Source of the DNA: Mariprofundaceae bacterium
Lineage (GTDB): Bacteria; Pseudomonadota; Zetaproteobacteria; Mariprofundales; Mariprofundaceae
Reading direction: 5' to 3'
Length of the DNA stretch: 6,038 nt
NCBI GenBank assembly: GCA_013139875.1
Contig: WSZY01000243.1
Location: 1 to 6,038, forward strand
Both the position numbers and the translations under genes were made by a program. This document shows, piece by piece, positions 1 through 5,270 of the stretch (its first letter is position 1; the number at the start of each line of letters is the position of its first letter). Under the pieces are notes generated by a model. That model saw only the letters and a program-made list of their open reading frames with translations. It was not told the origin of the DNA and did no database searches.

Positions 1-101
1 TGCCGAACGGCACTCCCTGCGGACACTGTGACTCCTGCCTTTTCCGCAGAGAGGGCTTTGCCCGCCTATCCAAATCCGATCCTCTCGTTTATCCTGATTG
101 A
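1..101 (+). CDS. queC: QueC C-terminus, 7-cyano-7-deazaguanine synthase (5'-truncated)
   Basis: QueC is a cytosolic enzyme that uses ATP and ammonia to convert 7-carboxy-7-deazaguanine to preQ0, the precursor of the tRNA base queuosine. Only the last 32 codons lie in the window. The frame starts at base 3 and stops with TGA at 99-101. The tail reads PCGHCDSCLFRREGF, then about ten residues later DPLVYPD. This is the family's zinc-binding end: three of its four zinc cysteines are visible in the spacing C-x2-C-x2-C, then an R-x-x-GF segment and a closing D-P-x-x-Y. The fourth cysteine should lie just left of the window. No intrinsic terminator is visible between this stop and the next gene. The identification rests on a short but very characteristic segment, so I am fairly sure of the family. 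Confidence 0.88.
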   Translation, partial: PNGTPCGHCDSCLFRREGFARLSKSDPLVYPD

Positions 102-120
102 TTCCGCTTACTTTTCTCTG

Positions 121-148
121 TTGCTATGTATAGAGCGGGTGATAAAAT
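121..148 (+). promoter_or_regulatory. possible sigma70-type promoter for the di-heme cytochrome gene
   Basis: TTGCTA at 121-126 (four of six consensus bases) and TAAAAT at 143-148 (five of six) are separated by 16 bp. They sit about 42 bp ahead of the ATG at 191, in an AT-rich patch after the end of queC. A ribosome-binding sequence, AGGTGGA at 174-180, lies between them and the start codon. This is a match by eye only. Confidence 0.35.
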
Positions 149-190
149 ATTCTCTTCACTAGGGGATACAAACAGGTGGAAGCGATCTGA

Positions 191-1207
191 ATGGAGAAAT
201 CTGTGAACCACATCTGTATTTGGCTTACCCTACCGGTCATTTTGTTGTCATTTTCCTCACTCCCCTCCGCGACCGAAAACTCCCTGGGAATTTCGAATAA
301 ATCACTTAAAGCATGGCTCCTTCCCGAGGTCTCCTATCCCAAGTACAACCCCTACCAGAAAGCGGTTGAAAATCTTGGTAAACAGCTCTTTTTTGATCCG
401 CGTCTGACAGGAGACCGCACCCTCTCCTGTGCTGCCTGCCACTATCCGGGAACAGGATGGAGCGATCCCCTGTCGAATAAAAACAGAGAGGGTCAGGTGA
501 TGGATCGAAATACACCTGCGCTGATTAACACAGCATTTCAGAAGCGTTTCTTCTGGGATGGACGGGGTATAACACTGGAGAATGCCATCTCAGCACATCT
601 GCAGGAGCTCTCAATCAAGATGGCAAACGTTCCCGTACTTCCATCGGCTTATCGGCAAAAATTCTGGCAGGCTTTCGGCTCACCTGAGATCACATCCGGC
701 AATATTGTTAAGGCCATTGCCAACTTCCTGCGCACTATTATCGTCAATGATTCACCATTTGACCGCTGGGTTTCCGGAGACAGGTCGGCAATCTCTCAAT
801 CTGCCAGAAAGGGCTTCCTGCTCTTTACCGGCAAAGCGAAGTGTGTCGAGTGCCACAGCGCACCCAACTTCAGCGACTCGAAGTTTCACAACACCGGTAT
901 CAACTCACTGGATCCCGGACACTTTGACGTTACCGGCAATCCGGAAGATCGAAACCGCTTTCGTACCGCTTCACTTCGTCAGGCTTCCCGCACACCTCCC
1001 TATATGCATAACGGCTCAAAAAACAGTCTGATGAGTGTTATCGAATTCTATAACCATGGTGGTGATCGTCATGGCGCAGGGAATGAACTGAGTCTGCTCA
1101 ATCTGAGTGAACAGGAGGAGCAGGACCTGCTCGATTTTCTGATGAGCCTGACCGGGAGGGGCACATCCATTGCCGTACCCCAGCTTCCACTCAACGATTT
1201 TCCATAA
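191..1207 (+). CDS. secreted di-heme cytochrome c, cytochrome c peroxidase/MauG superfamily
   Basis: Members use two c-type hemes in the periplasm, either to reduce hydrogen peroxide or, as in MauG, to oxidise a protein partner. Residues 1 to about 27 form a signal peptide (hydrophobic core ICIWLTLPVILL, cleavage probably after SLPSA). Two heme sites are clear: CAACH (C80, C83, H84) and CVECH (C218, C221, H222). Other family marks are LFFDPRLTGD at 66-75, RNTPALIN at 106-113, FWDGRG at 121-126 with the inter-heme tryptophan W122, PYMHNG at 270-275 and EFYNHGG at 285-291. The length of 338 residues is usual. The start is supported by AGGTGGA ten bases upstream. By ungapped comparison with a remembered Pseudomonas CcpA, the methionine ligand of the second heme is replaced by Y287, as in MauG, and the first heme has no distal histidine. 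The substrate is therefore uncertain. The gene seems monocistronic, and no methylamine dehydrogenase genes are in view. Confidence 0.93.
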   Translation: MEKSVNHICIWLTLPVILLSFSSLPSATENSLGISNKSLKAWLLPEVSYPKYNPYQKAVENLGKQLFFDPRLTGDRTLSCAACHYPGTGWSDPLSNKNREGQVMDRNTPALINTAFQKRFFWDGRGITLENAISAHLQELSIKMANVPVLPSAYRQKFWQAFGSPEITSGNIVKAIANFLRTIIVNDSPFDRWVSGDRSAISQSARKGFLLFTGKAKCVECHSAPNFSDSKFHNTGINSLDPGHFDVTGNPEDRNRFRTASLRQASRTPPYMHNGSKNSLMSVIEFYNHGGDRHGAGNELSLLNLSEQEEQDLLDFLMSLTGRGTSIAVPQLPLNDFP

Positions 1208-1274
1208 TTCATGGTAAAGTCCTGACGCTTGCCCTCTCTGCCGGAGTCGGGGATTCTACTGCTACCGACGGTGA

Positions 1275-1640
1275 TTACTTTCCGAATTCCAGAAACGGGC
1301 TCAGGGAGATATAGAGAATAAAAAGCAGGACGATACTAAGCAGGACGAAGCGGACAGGGTTCTCCATGATTCTGTCGATAGTCGTCTGATGTTTTCCCTC
1401 ACGTTTCAGCTCCTCATAGAGTGATCGCATCCGTTGTGTCCGCTCACGCTGATAACCCTCAAGAAGCGACTTTGCCTCCTTGAGCCGGTGATCATCGGGC
1501 AACCAGATACCGGGCATTGATATGCCCCAGCCGCCGGCACGGGTCTCATAGAAGTTGATCTCATGATCATTAAGAAGCTGACGAACCTCTTCAGCCTCGT
1601 CATCAGGCACGTTTCGAAGTTTAAACAGCAGTTCTGGCAT
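1275..1640 (-). CDS. DUF6164 family protein, small C-terminally anchored membrane protein
   Basis: The function is unknown. The protein starts MPELLFKLRNVPDDEAEEVR and continues with a short alpha/beta-looking domain (residues 1 to about 65). This contains NFYET, the glycine-rich GGWGISMPGIWL and an EAKSLLEGYQRER helix, and resembles the DUF2007-type fold described as a putative signal-transducing domain. A charged helix (about 64-90) leads to one C-terminal membrane segment at about 97-117 (FVLLSIVLLFILYISL), so the domain probably sits in the cytoplasm. I chose the ATG at 1640 (121 residues). A longer reading would begin at the GTG at 1649, but that codon overlaps the ribosome-binding sequence GAGAGAGGG, which lies 8 bases from the ATG. 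The family also begins at this methionine. The gene is convergent with the di-heme cytochrome and divergent from the glycosyltransferase. The family name is recalled from sequence pattern. Confidence 0.85.
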   Translation of the reverse strand: MPELLFKLRNVPDDEAEEVRQLLNDHEINFYETRAGGWGISMPGIWLPDDHRLKEAKSLLEGYQRERTQRMRSLYEELKREGKHQTTIDRIMENPVRFVLLSIVLLFILYISLSPFLEFGK

Positions 1641-1648
1641 GGTATTCA

Positions 1649-1657
1649 CCCTCTCTC
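1649..1657 (-). promoter_or_regulatory. ribosome-binding site that fixes the DUF6164 start
   Basis: On the minus strand GAGAGAGGG is followed by eight bases and then ATG at 1640-1638. The in-frame GTG at 1649-1647 begins inside this purine run, so it would have no usable Shine-Dalgarno sequence. The shorter protein is therefore preferred. Confidence 0.65.
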
Positions 1658-1798
1658 TAAACAGATCTGCCGGAAGCTAATCGTTGTGAAAGCAATACCA
1701 AGTGGAAATTCGGCCAGGTCGATTTGCAAACAGTCGATAGAAAATAGCTGTCTGTTCATTAGAGTGGCTTCCATGACGATCTACTGCAACGTCTTCAG

Positions 1799-3043
1799 AT
1801 GCTGAAAGTCCTTATCATCGGTTATGTATGGCCGGAGCCCAATTCGTCAGCTGCCGGTGTGCGGATGATGGAACTCATTCGACTCTTTTTAGAGCAGAAC
1901 TGGAGCATTACTTATGCCTCCCCTGCAGCTACCGGCGAACATATGGAAGACCTTAATGCGCTGGGAGTCACCGAACGATCCATTGCAGTCAATGAGAGCA
2001 ACTTCGATGCTTTTGTCAGCGAGCTGAAGCCTGACATTGTACTCTTTGACCGCTTCATGATGGAGGAGCAGTTCGGCTGGCGGGTTGAGCGAGCCTGCCC
2101 TTTTGCTCTGCGGATCATAGAATCCATCGACCTCCACCTTCTGCGCGATGCCCGCCACAGGCTGGTAAAAAAGAGCCATCAGGTTGTAAAGGATCTCGGC
2201 AGGCATGATCTCTACAGCGAGATGGCAAAGCGTGAGATTGCATCAATCTATCGCTCAGACCTCACACTGTTGATCTCAGCATATGAGATGAAGCTGCTGA
2301 TGGAGCAGTTCTCGCTCCCCGGAGACCTGCTGCATTTAACCCCTTTCATGCTTGATGAGAGTCATATTACGGCCTCATCACCCTGCTTTGATGAGCGCCA
2401 CCACTTCATCACTATCGGAAACTTCCGCCACGCTCCGAACTGGGACTCGGTACGCTGGCTCAGTGAGACTATCTGGCCAATGATCCGAAAGCAGTTGCCG
2501 GATATAGAGCTCCATATCTACGGTGCCTACCCGCCCAAAAAGGCAGCCGCACTGCACAGACCGGAGAGTGGCTTTCACATCGCCGGTTGGGCTGTCAATG
2601 CGCTGGATGTGGTGAGGCAGGCCCGTGTTTCACTGGCTCCACTTCGGTTAGGAGCCGGCATTAAGGGTAAGCTGGCCGATGCCATGCTGGCCGGCACACC
2701 GAGTGTTACCACATCAGTCGGTGCAGAATCGATGTGTGATGGCCTGGAGTGGAGCGGTATCGTAGCCGATGACCCTCAAAAAATTGCAACTGCCGCCGTC
2801 AATCTCTACCGGGACAGAGATGCATGGCAGAGGGCTCAGAAAAACGGGTATGCAATCATCCGCACCCTCTTCAACAGAGCGGAGAATGGCGCCTCACTGA
2901 TCAGGCGAATCAGGAACTGCCGTGAAAATATTGAAACAGATCGCCTCAACAACTTTACCGGTGCCATGCTGCGCCATCACCATCATCGCAGCACAGAGTT
3001 TATGTCGCGCTGGATTGAGGCAAAAAACAGGGAGAAACCATGA
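1799..3043 (+). CDS. GT-B fold glycosyltransferase (group 1/family 4 type)
   Basis: This is a probable cytosolic sugar-nucleotide-dependent glycosyltransferase; donor and acceptor cannot be told from the sequence. The N-terminal Rossmann half opens with KVLIIGYVWPEPNSSAAGVRM (about 3-23), an acceptor-side glycine-rich loop. A linker follows, and the donor-binding half starts at HHFITIGNFRHAPNWDSVRWL (201-221), with IELHIYGAYPP at 236-246, FHIAGW at 259-264 and the nucleotide-sugar motif APLRLGAGIKGKLADAM (280-296), then GTPSVTTSVGAE. The C-terminal 35 residues are an extra charged tail containing four histidines (393-396). The length of 414 is normal. The start is the first ATG after an in-frame stop at 1760-1762 and fits the Rossmann strand, but no convincing Shine-Dalgarno sequence precedes it. 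The stop overlaps the next start (ATGA at 3040-3043), so the two genes are probably cotranscribed and translationally coupled. Confidence 0.87.
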   Translation: MLKVLIIGYVWPEPNSSAAGVRMMELIRLFLEQNWSITYASPAATGEHMEDLNALGVTERSIAVNESNFDAFVSELKPDIVLFDRFMMEEQFGWRVERACPFALRIIESIDLHLLRDARHRLVKKSHQVVKDLGRHDLYSEMAKREIASIYRSDLTLLISAYEMKLLMEQFSLPGDLLHLTPFMLDESHITASSPCFDERHHFITIGNFRHAPNWDSVRWLSETIWPMIRKQLPDIELHIYGAYPPKKAAALHRPESGFHIAGWAVNALDVVRQARVSLAPLRLGAGIKGKLADAMLAGTPSVTTSVGAESMCDGLEWSGIVADDPQKIATAAVNLYRDRDAWQRAQKNGYAIIRTLFNRAENGASLIRRIRNCRENIETDRLNNFTGAMLRHHHHRSTEFMSRWIEAKNREKP

Positions 3044-3960
3044 ACGATATTGAAGCTATTCAGCACCTGCAGCAATCCGGCAACTATCGGATCATTAAGC
3101 GGCTGGGCTCTACTGAGCGCTACAGGGATGGAGAGCCCGCAACACCACGTATCGGGTTGGTAATCGATACCGAGACCACCGGGCTCGATACCGCAAACGA
3201 CAGTATCATCGAACTGGGATTTGTCGCCTTTGAGTATGATGCCTCCACAGGAGCCATCTATCGGATTCTTCACACCTATGACGGTTTTGAAGATCCGGGC
3301 AGACCACTGGATGAGATCGTCAAACAGATCACCGGCATCACGGATGAGATGCTGAAGGGTAAAAAGCTGGATGATGCTGAGATCATGGAGTGGCTCAAAA
3401 AGGCGGGTATTATCATTGCGCACAATGCCGCATTTGACCGGCAGATGATTGAGAGGCGTCTGCCGGCTGCAAGCCAGGGCAACTGGGGCTGCACATTTAA
3501 CGATATCAACTGGCAGGATGAGAATATCTCCAGCCTTAAACTGGACTATATCGCCTGCATGCTCGGTTTCTTTTTCGATGCACACCGCGCTGTTAATGAT
3601 GCGCAGGCAACCCTTCATATCCTGACCCGGACACTTCCTGAAACAGGAAAACTGGCAATGTCTGAACTGCTCTTAAGAGCACGGGAGAAGAGCAGGCGTT
3701 TTTTTGCTCTGCATGCACCGTTTGAGAAAAAAGATGCGCTTAAGGCGCGTGGATATCAGTGGCTTCCCGCCTACAGCTTCACAGATCGATTTGGTAAAGC
3801 CAAAAAGGGGGTCTGGAGCCTCTCTGTTGGCGAAGCCGGTATTGAAGCAGAGCAGCAATGGCTTGTGGAGGATATCTACAACGGCAAAGAGGGCCTCTTC
3901 ACCTACAGGGAAATCACCGCAACGGATCGCTACTCATCCAGGGAGTTTCAGGAGAGCTGA
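3040..3960 (+). CDS. DnaQ-like 3'-5' exonuclease (DEDDh) with extra C-terminal domain
   Basis: The protein probably removes nucleotides from 3' ends of DNA or RNA using two metal ions, in the cytosol. The DEDDh residues are all visible: D43 and E45 in VIDTETTGLD, D133 in IIAHNAAFDRQM, and H182 and D187 in AHRAVNDAQAT. LDEIVKQITGITDEM (90-104) is the usual segment between motifs I and II. The core ends near residue 200. Residues about 218-285 form a second module (FFALHAPFEKKDALKARGYQW, then a WLVEDIY segment). I remember similar tails on other epsilon-like exonucleases, but I do not know their job. At 306 residues it is longer than the polymerase III epsilon subunit (about 245), and no clamp-binding motif is evident, so I do not call it dnaQ. 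AGGGAG at 3029-3034 precedes the ATG by five bases inside the glycosyltransferase gene. No plus-strand terminator follows. Confidence 0.9.
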   Translation: MNDIEAIQHLQQSGNYRIIKRLGSTERYRDGEPATPRIGLVIDTETTGLDTANDSIIELGFVAFEYDASTGAIYRILHTYDGFEDPGRPLDEIVKQITGITDEMLKGKKLDDAEIMEWLKKAGIIIAHNAAFDRQMIERRLPAASQGNWGCTFNDINWQDENISSLKLDYIACMLGFFFDAHRAVNDAQATLHILTRTLPETGKLAMSELLLRAREKSRRFFALHAPFEKKDALKARGYQWLPAYSFTDRFGKAKKGVWSLSVGEAGIEAEQQWLVEDIYNGKEGLFTYREITATDRYSSREFQES

Positions 3961-3985
3961 GAATTTAAAAAGAACTCTCTGTCTG

Positions 3986-4028
3986 AAAAAAAACAGAGGC
4001 TCGCCGAATCAAATGAAATCGACGAGCC
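3986..4028 (-). terminator. Rho-independent terminator of the 6S RNA transcript
   Basis: Read on the minus strand, GGCTCGTCGA pairs with TCGGCGAGCC (ten base pairs with one G-U) around an 11-base loop, positions 4028 to 3998. After four bases comes a run of eight T, positions 3993 to 3986. This is a classic intrinsic terminator and works only in the minus direction, since no T run follows the hairpin on the plus strand. It lies 15 bases beyond the end of the 6S closing stem, so the mature RNA would be trimmed from a longer precursor. Confidence 0.85.
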
Positions 4029-4043
4029 CGGAAAAGCCAGATT

Positions 4044-4217
4044 GACTAATTGTACTGACGCTGTGACCTGCTCTACTGAACCCTTCACGTGAAGGTGGGC
4101 GCAGCACCCTGACATCAGGCAACCCAGCAAGTGGGCTTCACACAATCAGGGTAGGTAAGCTCCCGTTTAGAACGTATCGGCTCAAGCTGGCAAGCCACAA
4201 CGTCAGTACAACTAACC
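4044..4217 (-). ncRNA. ssrS: 6S RNA, regulator of sigma70 RNA polymerase
   Basis: 6S RNA mimics an open promoter, binds the housekeeping RNA polymerase holoenzyme and represses many promoters in stationary phase. It is released when the polymerase copies a short product RNA from it. The ends pair over 28 base pairs without a gap: 4217-4201 with 4060-4044, including 11 perfect Watson-Crick pairs, then 4200-4190 with 4071-4061. A large central bubble follows. Its 5' side carries CTTGAGCCGATAC, matching remembered E. coli (TGAGCCGATA) and Pseudomonas 6S. Its 3' side carries CACCTTCACGTGAAGGGTTC, like the E. coli CACCTTGAACCAAGGGTTC region. The apical arm includes ACCCTGA/TCAGGGT (4152-4146 with 4112-4106) capped by CCCA/TGGG. 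The 174-nucleotide length is close to the E. coli 184. It lies between a yebC-like gene and an exonuclease gene, not beside zapA or ygfA. Ends are set from pairing and may be off by a few bases. Confidence 0.93.
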
Positions 4218-4229
4218 TTGTAACAAGGT
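4215..4229. repeat. 15-bp perfect palindrome at the 6S promoter and start
   Basis: ACCTTGTAACAAGGT consists of two 7-bp half-sites (ACCTTGT and ACAAGGT) around a single central base. It overlaps the proposed -10 box and the first bases of the 6S RNA. The one-base centre makes an RNA hairpin unlikely, so if it matters it would act as a DNA operator for a dimeric regulator. I recognise no specific binding protein. Confidence 0.55.
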
Positions 4230-4253
4230 ACCTGAGAACAGCGAAAAAGTCAA
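4225..4253 (-). promoter_or_regulatory. putative 6S RNA promoter
   Basis: On the minus strand TTGACT (4253-4248, five of six consensus bases) and TACCTT (4230-4225, three of six) are 17 bp apart. Initiation about eight bases past the -10 box would fall at G4217 or A4218. That is exactly where the long 6S closing stem begins, which supports the assignment despite the poor -10 box. Confidence 0.5.
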
Positions 4254-4263
4254 TCCTTTTCGC
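4241..4263 (-). repeat. inverted repeat around the 6S -35 box; possible weak yebC-like gene terminator
   Basis: GCGAAAA (4241-4247) and TTTTCGC (4257-4263) are perfect 7-bp arms around nine bases; allowing one bulged base extends the stem to eight pairs. It lies 21-43 bases after the stop of the yebC-like gene. No separate T run follows in either direction, so as a terminator it would be weak. The -35 box of the 6S promoter lies mostly in the loop. Confidence 0.4.
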
Positions 4264-4283
4264 CCTCGATCAGAACTCTGAAA

Positions 4284-5006
4284 TTAACCGCCCAGTTCCG
4301 CATTATGATAAACTTTCTGTACATCATCACAGTCATTCAGAGCATCGAGAAACCTCTCAAACAGCTCTACATTATCGCCGCTGACAGCAGTCAGGGTTTG
4401 CGGTTCGTAAGAGATATCATCAACCTCAAACTCGATTCCCGGCACTGCTTCAGTCAGTGCGGTCTTGATTTTGAAATATTCAGTGTTGGGAGCAAGAACA
4501 GTGATCATCCCCTCTTCACTTTCGATATCACTGACATCAATGTCCGCCTCCATCAACATCTCCAGTATCGCATCCTCATCATCACCCCTGAACACAAAGA
4601 CAGCCTGATGATCAAACATATGAGCCACAGCTCCCGGTCCACCAAGCTTTGAGTCATTTTTTGTAAAGCAGAGGCGAACATCATTAAATGTGCGGGTGGT
4701 ATTGTCAGTCAGACAGTCAATAATGACCATGCAACCACCGGGGCCAAAACCCTCAAAACGTGCCAAAGCATACTCTTCACCACCACTGCCTTTCGCCTTC
4801 TCGATCGCCTTCTCGATCACATGCGCCGGAACCTGATCTTTCTTCGCATTATCAATCAGGCGGCGCAGGGAGAGGTTACCATCGGGGTCAACCCCACCAC
4901 TCTTGGCGACCACATAGATCTCCCTGCCATACTTGGAGTAGACCTTGCTTTTGGCGCCGGCTGTCTTCGCCATTGATTCCTTTTTGTTCTGGTAAGCTCT
5001 TCCCAT
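4284..5006 (-). CDS. YebC/PmpR family protein, YeeN-like branch
   Basis: YebC-family proteins are cytosolic. They were long annotated as transcription regulators, and more recent work links several of them to relieving ribosome stalls at proline-rich sequences. The start [15 protein letters not shown] and the segment [21 protein letters not shown] (18-38) mark the YeeN-like branch. Classical YebC begins MAGHSKWANIKH instead. Domain I is the basic N-terminal helical part (to about residue 75, with [20 protein letters not shown] at 41-60). Conserved motifs follow at FEGFGPGG (84-91), [12 protein letters not shown] (100-111) and GAVAHMFD (125-132). The acidic C-terminal half includes [12 protein letters not shown] (151-162). 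The length of 240 is typical. Upstream on the minus strand is a modest ribosome-binding sequence, GAGAG, nine bases from the ATG. It is transcribed toward the 6S RNA gene. I leave the symbol blank because yebC and yeeN are used inconsistently for this branch. Confidence 0.92.
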   Translation of the reverse strand: MGRAYQNKKESMAKTAGAKSKVYSKYGREIYVVAKSGGVDPDGNLSLRRLIDNAKKDQVPAHVIEKAIEKAKGSGGEEYALARFEGFGPGGCMVIIDCLTDNTTRTFNDVRLCFTKNDSKLGGPGAVAHMFDHQAVFVFRGDDEDAILEMLMEADIDVSDIESEEGMITVLAPNTEYFKIKTALTEAVPGIEFEVDDISYEPQTLTAVSGDNVELFERFLDALNDCDDVQKVYHNAELGG

Positions 5007-5270
5007 GTTGATTCACTCTCATCCCAGTGCTGATAAATGTTAATCCGAAAAGCCCGGAAGCTCCCGACTCAACGAATCATAACGGCAACAGTAATCGGAA
5101 ATTCGTCAGGACAACAGAGGAGGATTTTCAGACCCTGCGTCTGCCTTCCCGGGTCAGAAAAAAAGAGTGCCCTTTTTCCATGCCTGCACGGGTTCAATCA
5201 CTTAACCTGATATGCCCCAAAATTTCGATTGTCACTACCACCTGATTCTCTCTATCATAGCCTTGGAATC
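5007..5270. other. divergent intergenic region between yebC-like and Fe-S protein genes
   Basis: This gap separates two divergently transcribed genes and should hold both promoters. The only reasonable match is for the plus strand, near 5229-5258. For the minus-strand yebC-like gene I see no clear -35/-10 pair. A small hairpin, CAGAC/GTCTG at 5129-5143, and short A and T runs near 5157-5178 do not add up to a terminator. I found no riboswitch or small RNA that I could support. Confidence 0.5.
5229..5258 (+). promoter_or_regulatory. possible sigma70-type promoter for the Fe-S protein gene
   Basis: TTGTCA (5229-5234) and TATCAT (5253-5258) each match five of six consensus bases and are 18 bp apart. 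Initiation about seven bases downstream would be near 5265, giving a very short leader ahead of the ATG at 5271. Either the leader is nearly absent, translation starts at the in-frame ATG at 5295, or the match is accidental. Confidence 0.4.

Noticed and set aside
141..154. Fur-box-like GATAAAATATTCTC ahead of the di-heme gene
   Set aside because: It matches too few positions of the Fur consensus and is better read as an AT-rich -10 region.
582..1031. 149-codon frame inside the di-heme cytochrome gene
   Set aside because: It is out of frame within a gene whose heme motifs are certain, and its product has no family features.
1246..1269. Hairpin GTCGG/CCGAC between the convergent di-heme and DUF6164 genes as a shared terminator
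   Set aside because: The stem is only five base pairs with a 14-base loop, and no T run follows on either strand.
1650..1798. Promoters for the divergent DUF6164 and glycosyltransferase genes
   Set aside because: Promoters must be nearby, but I found no -35/-10 pair with acceptable matches and spacing on either strand.
2983..3618. 211-codon open frame antisense to the exonuclease gene
   Set aside because: It lies fully opposite strongly conserved exonuclease codons, has no recognisable motif and no ribosome-binding sequence; it is a shadow.
3977..3998. CTCTGT/ACAGAG hairpin as a plus-strand terminator for the exonuclease gene
   Set aside because: The A run is in the loop and no T run follows on the plus strand; the A run is better explained as the T tract of the minus-strand 6S terminator.
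4082..4095. 14-bp perfect palindrome CCTTCACGTGAAGG as a separate operator
   Set aside because: It lies in the 3' side of the 6S bubble, where 6S RNAs carry a conserved small hairpin, so RNA structure explains it.
3948..4145. Small minus-strand open frame across the 6S gene
   Set aside because: The region is accounted for by 6S RNA and its terminator; the frame has no coding signature.
5027..5245. 72-codon plus-strand frame in the gap before the Fe-S gene
   Set aside because: There is no ribosome-binding sequence, the composition is not protein-like, and it covers the expected divergent promoters.
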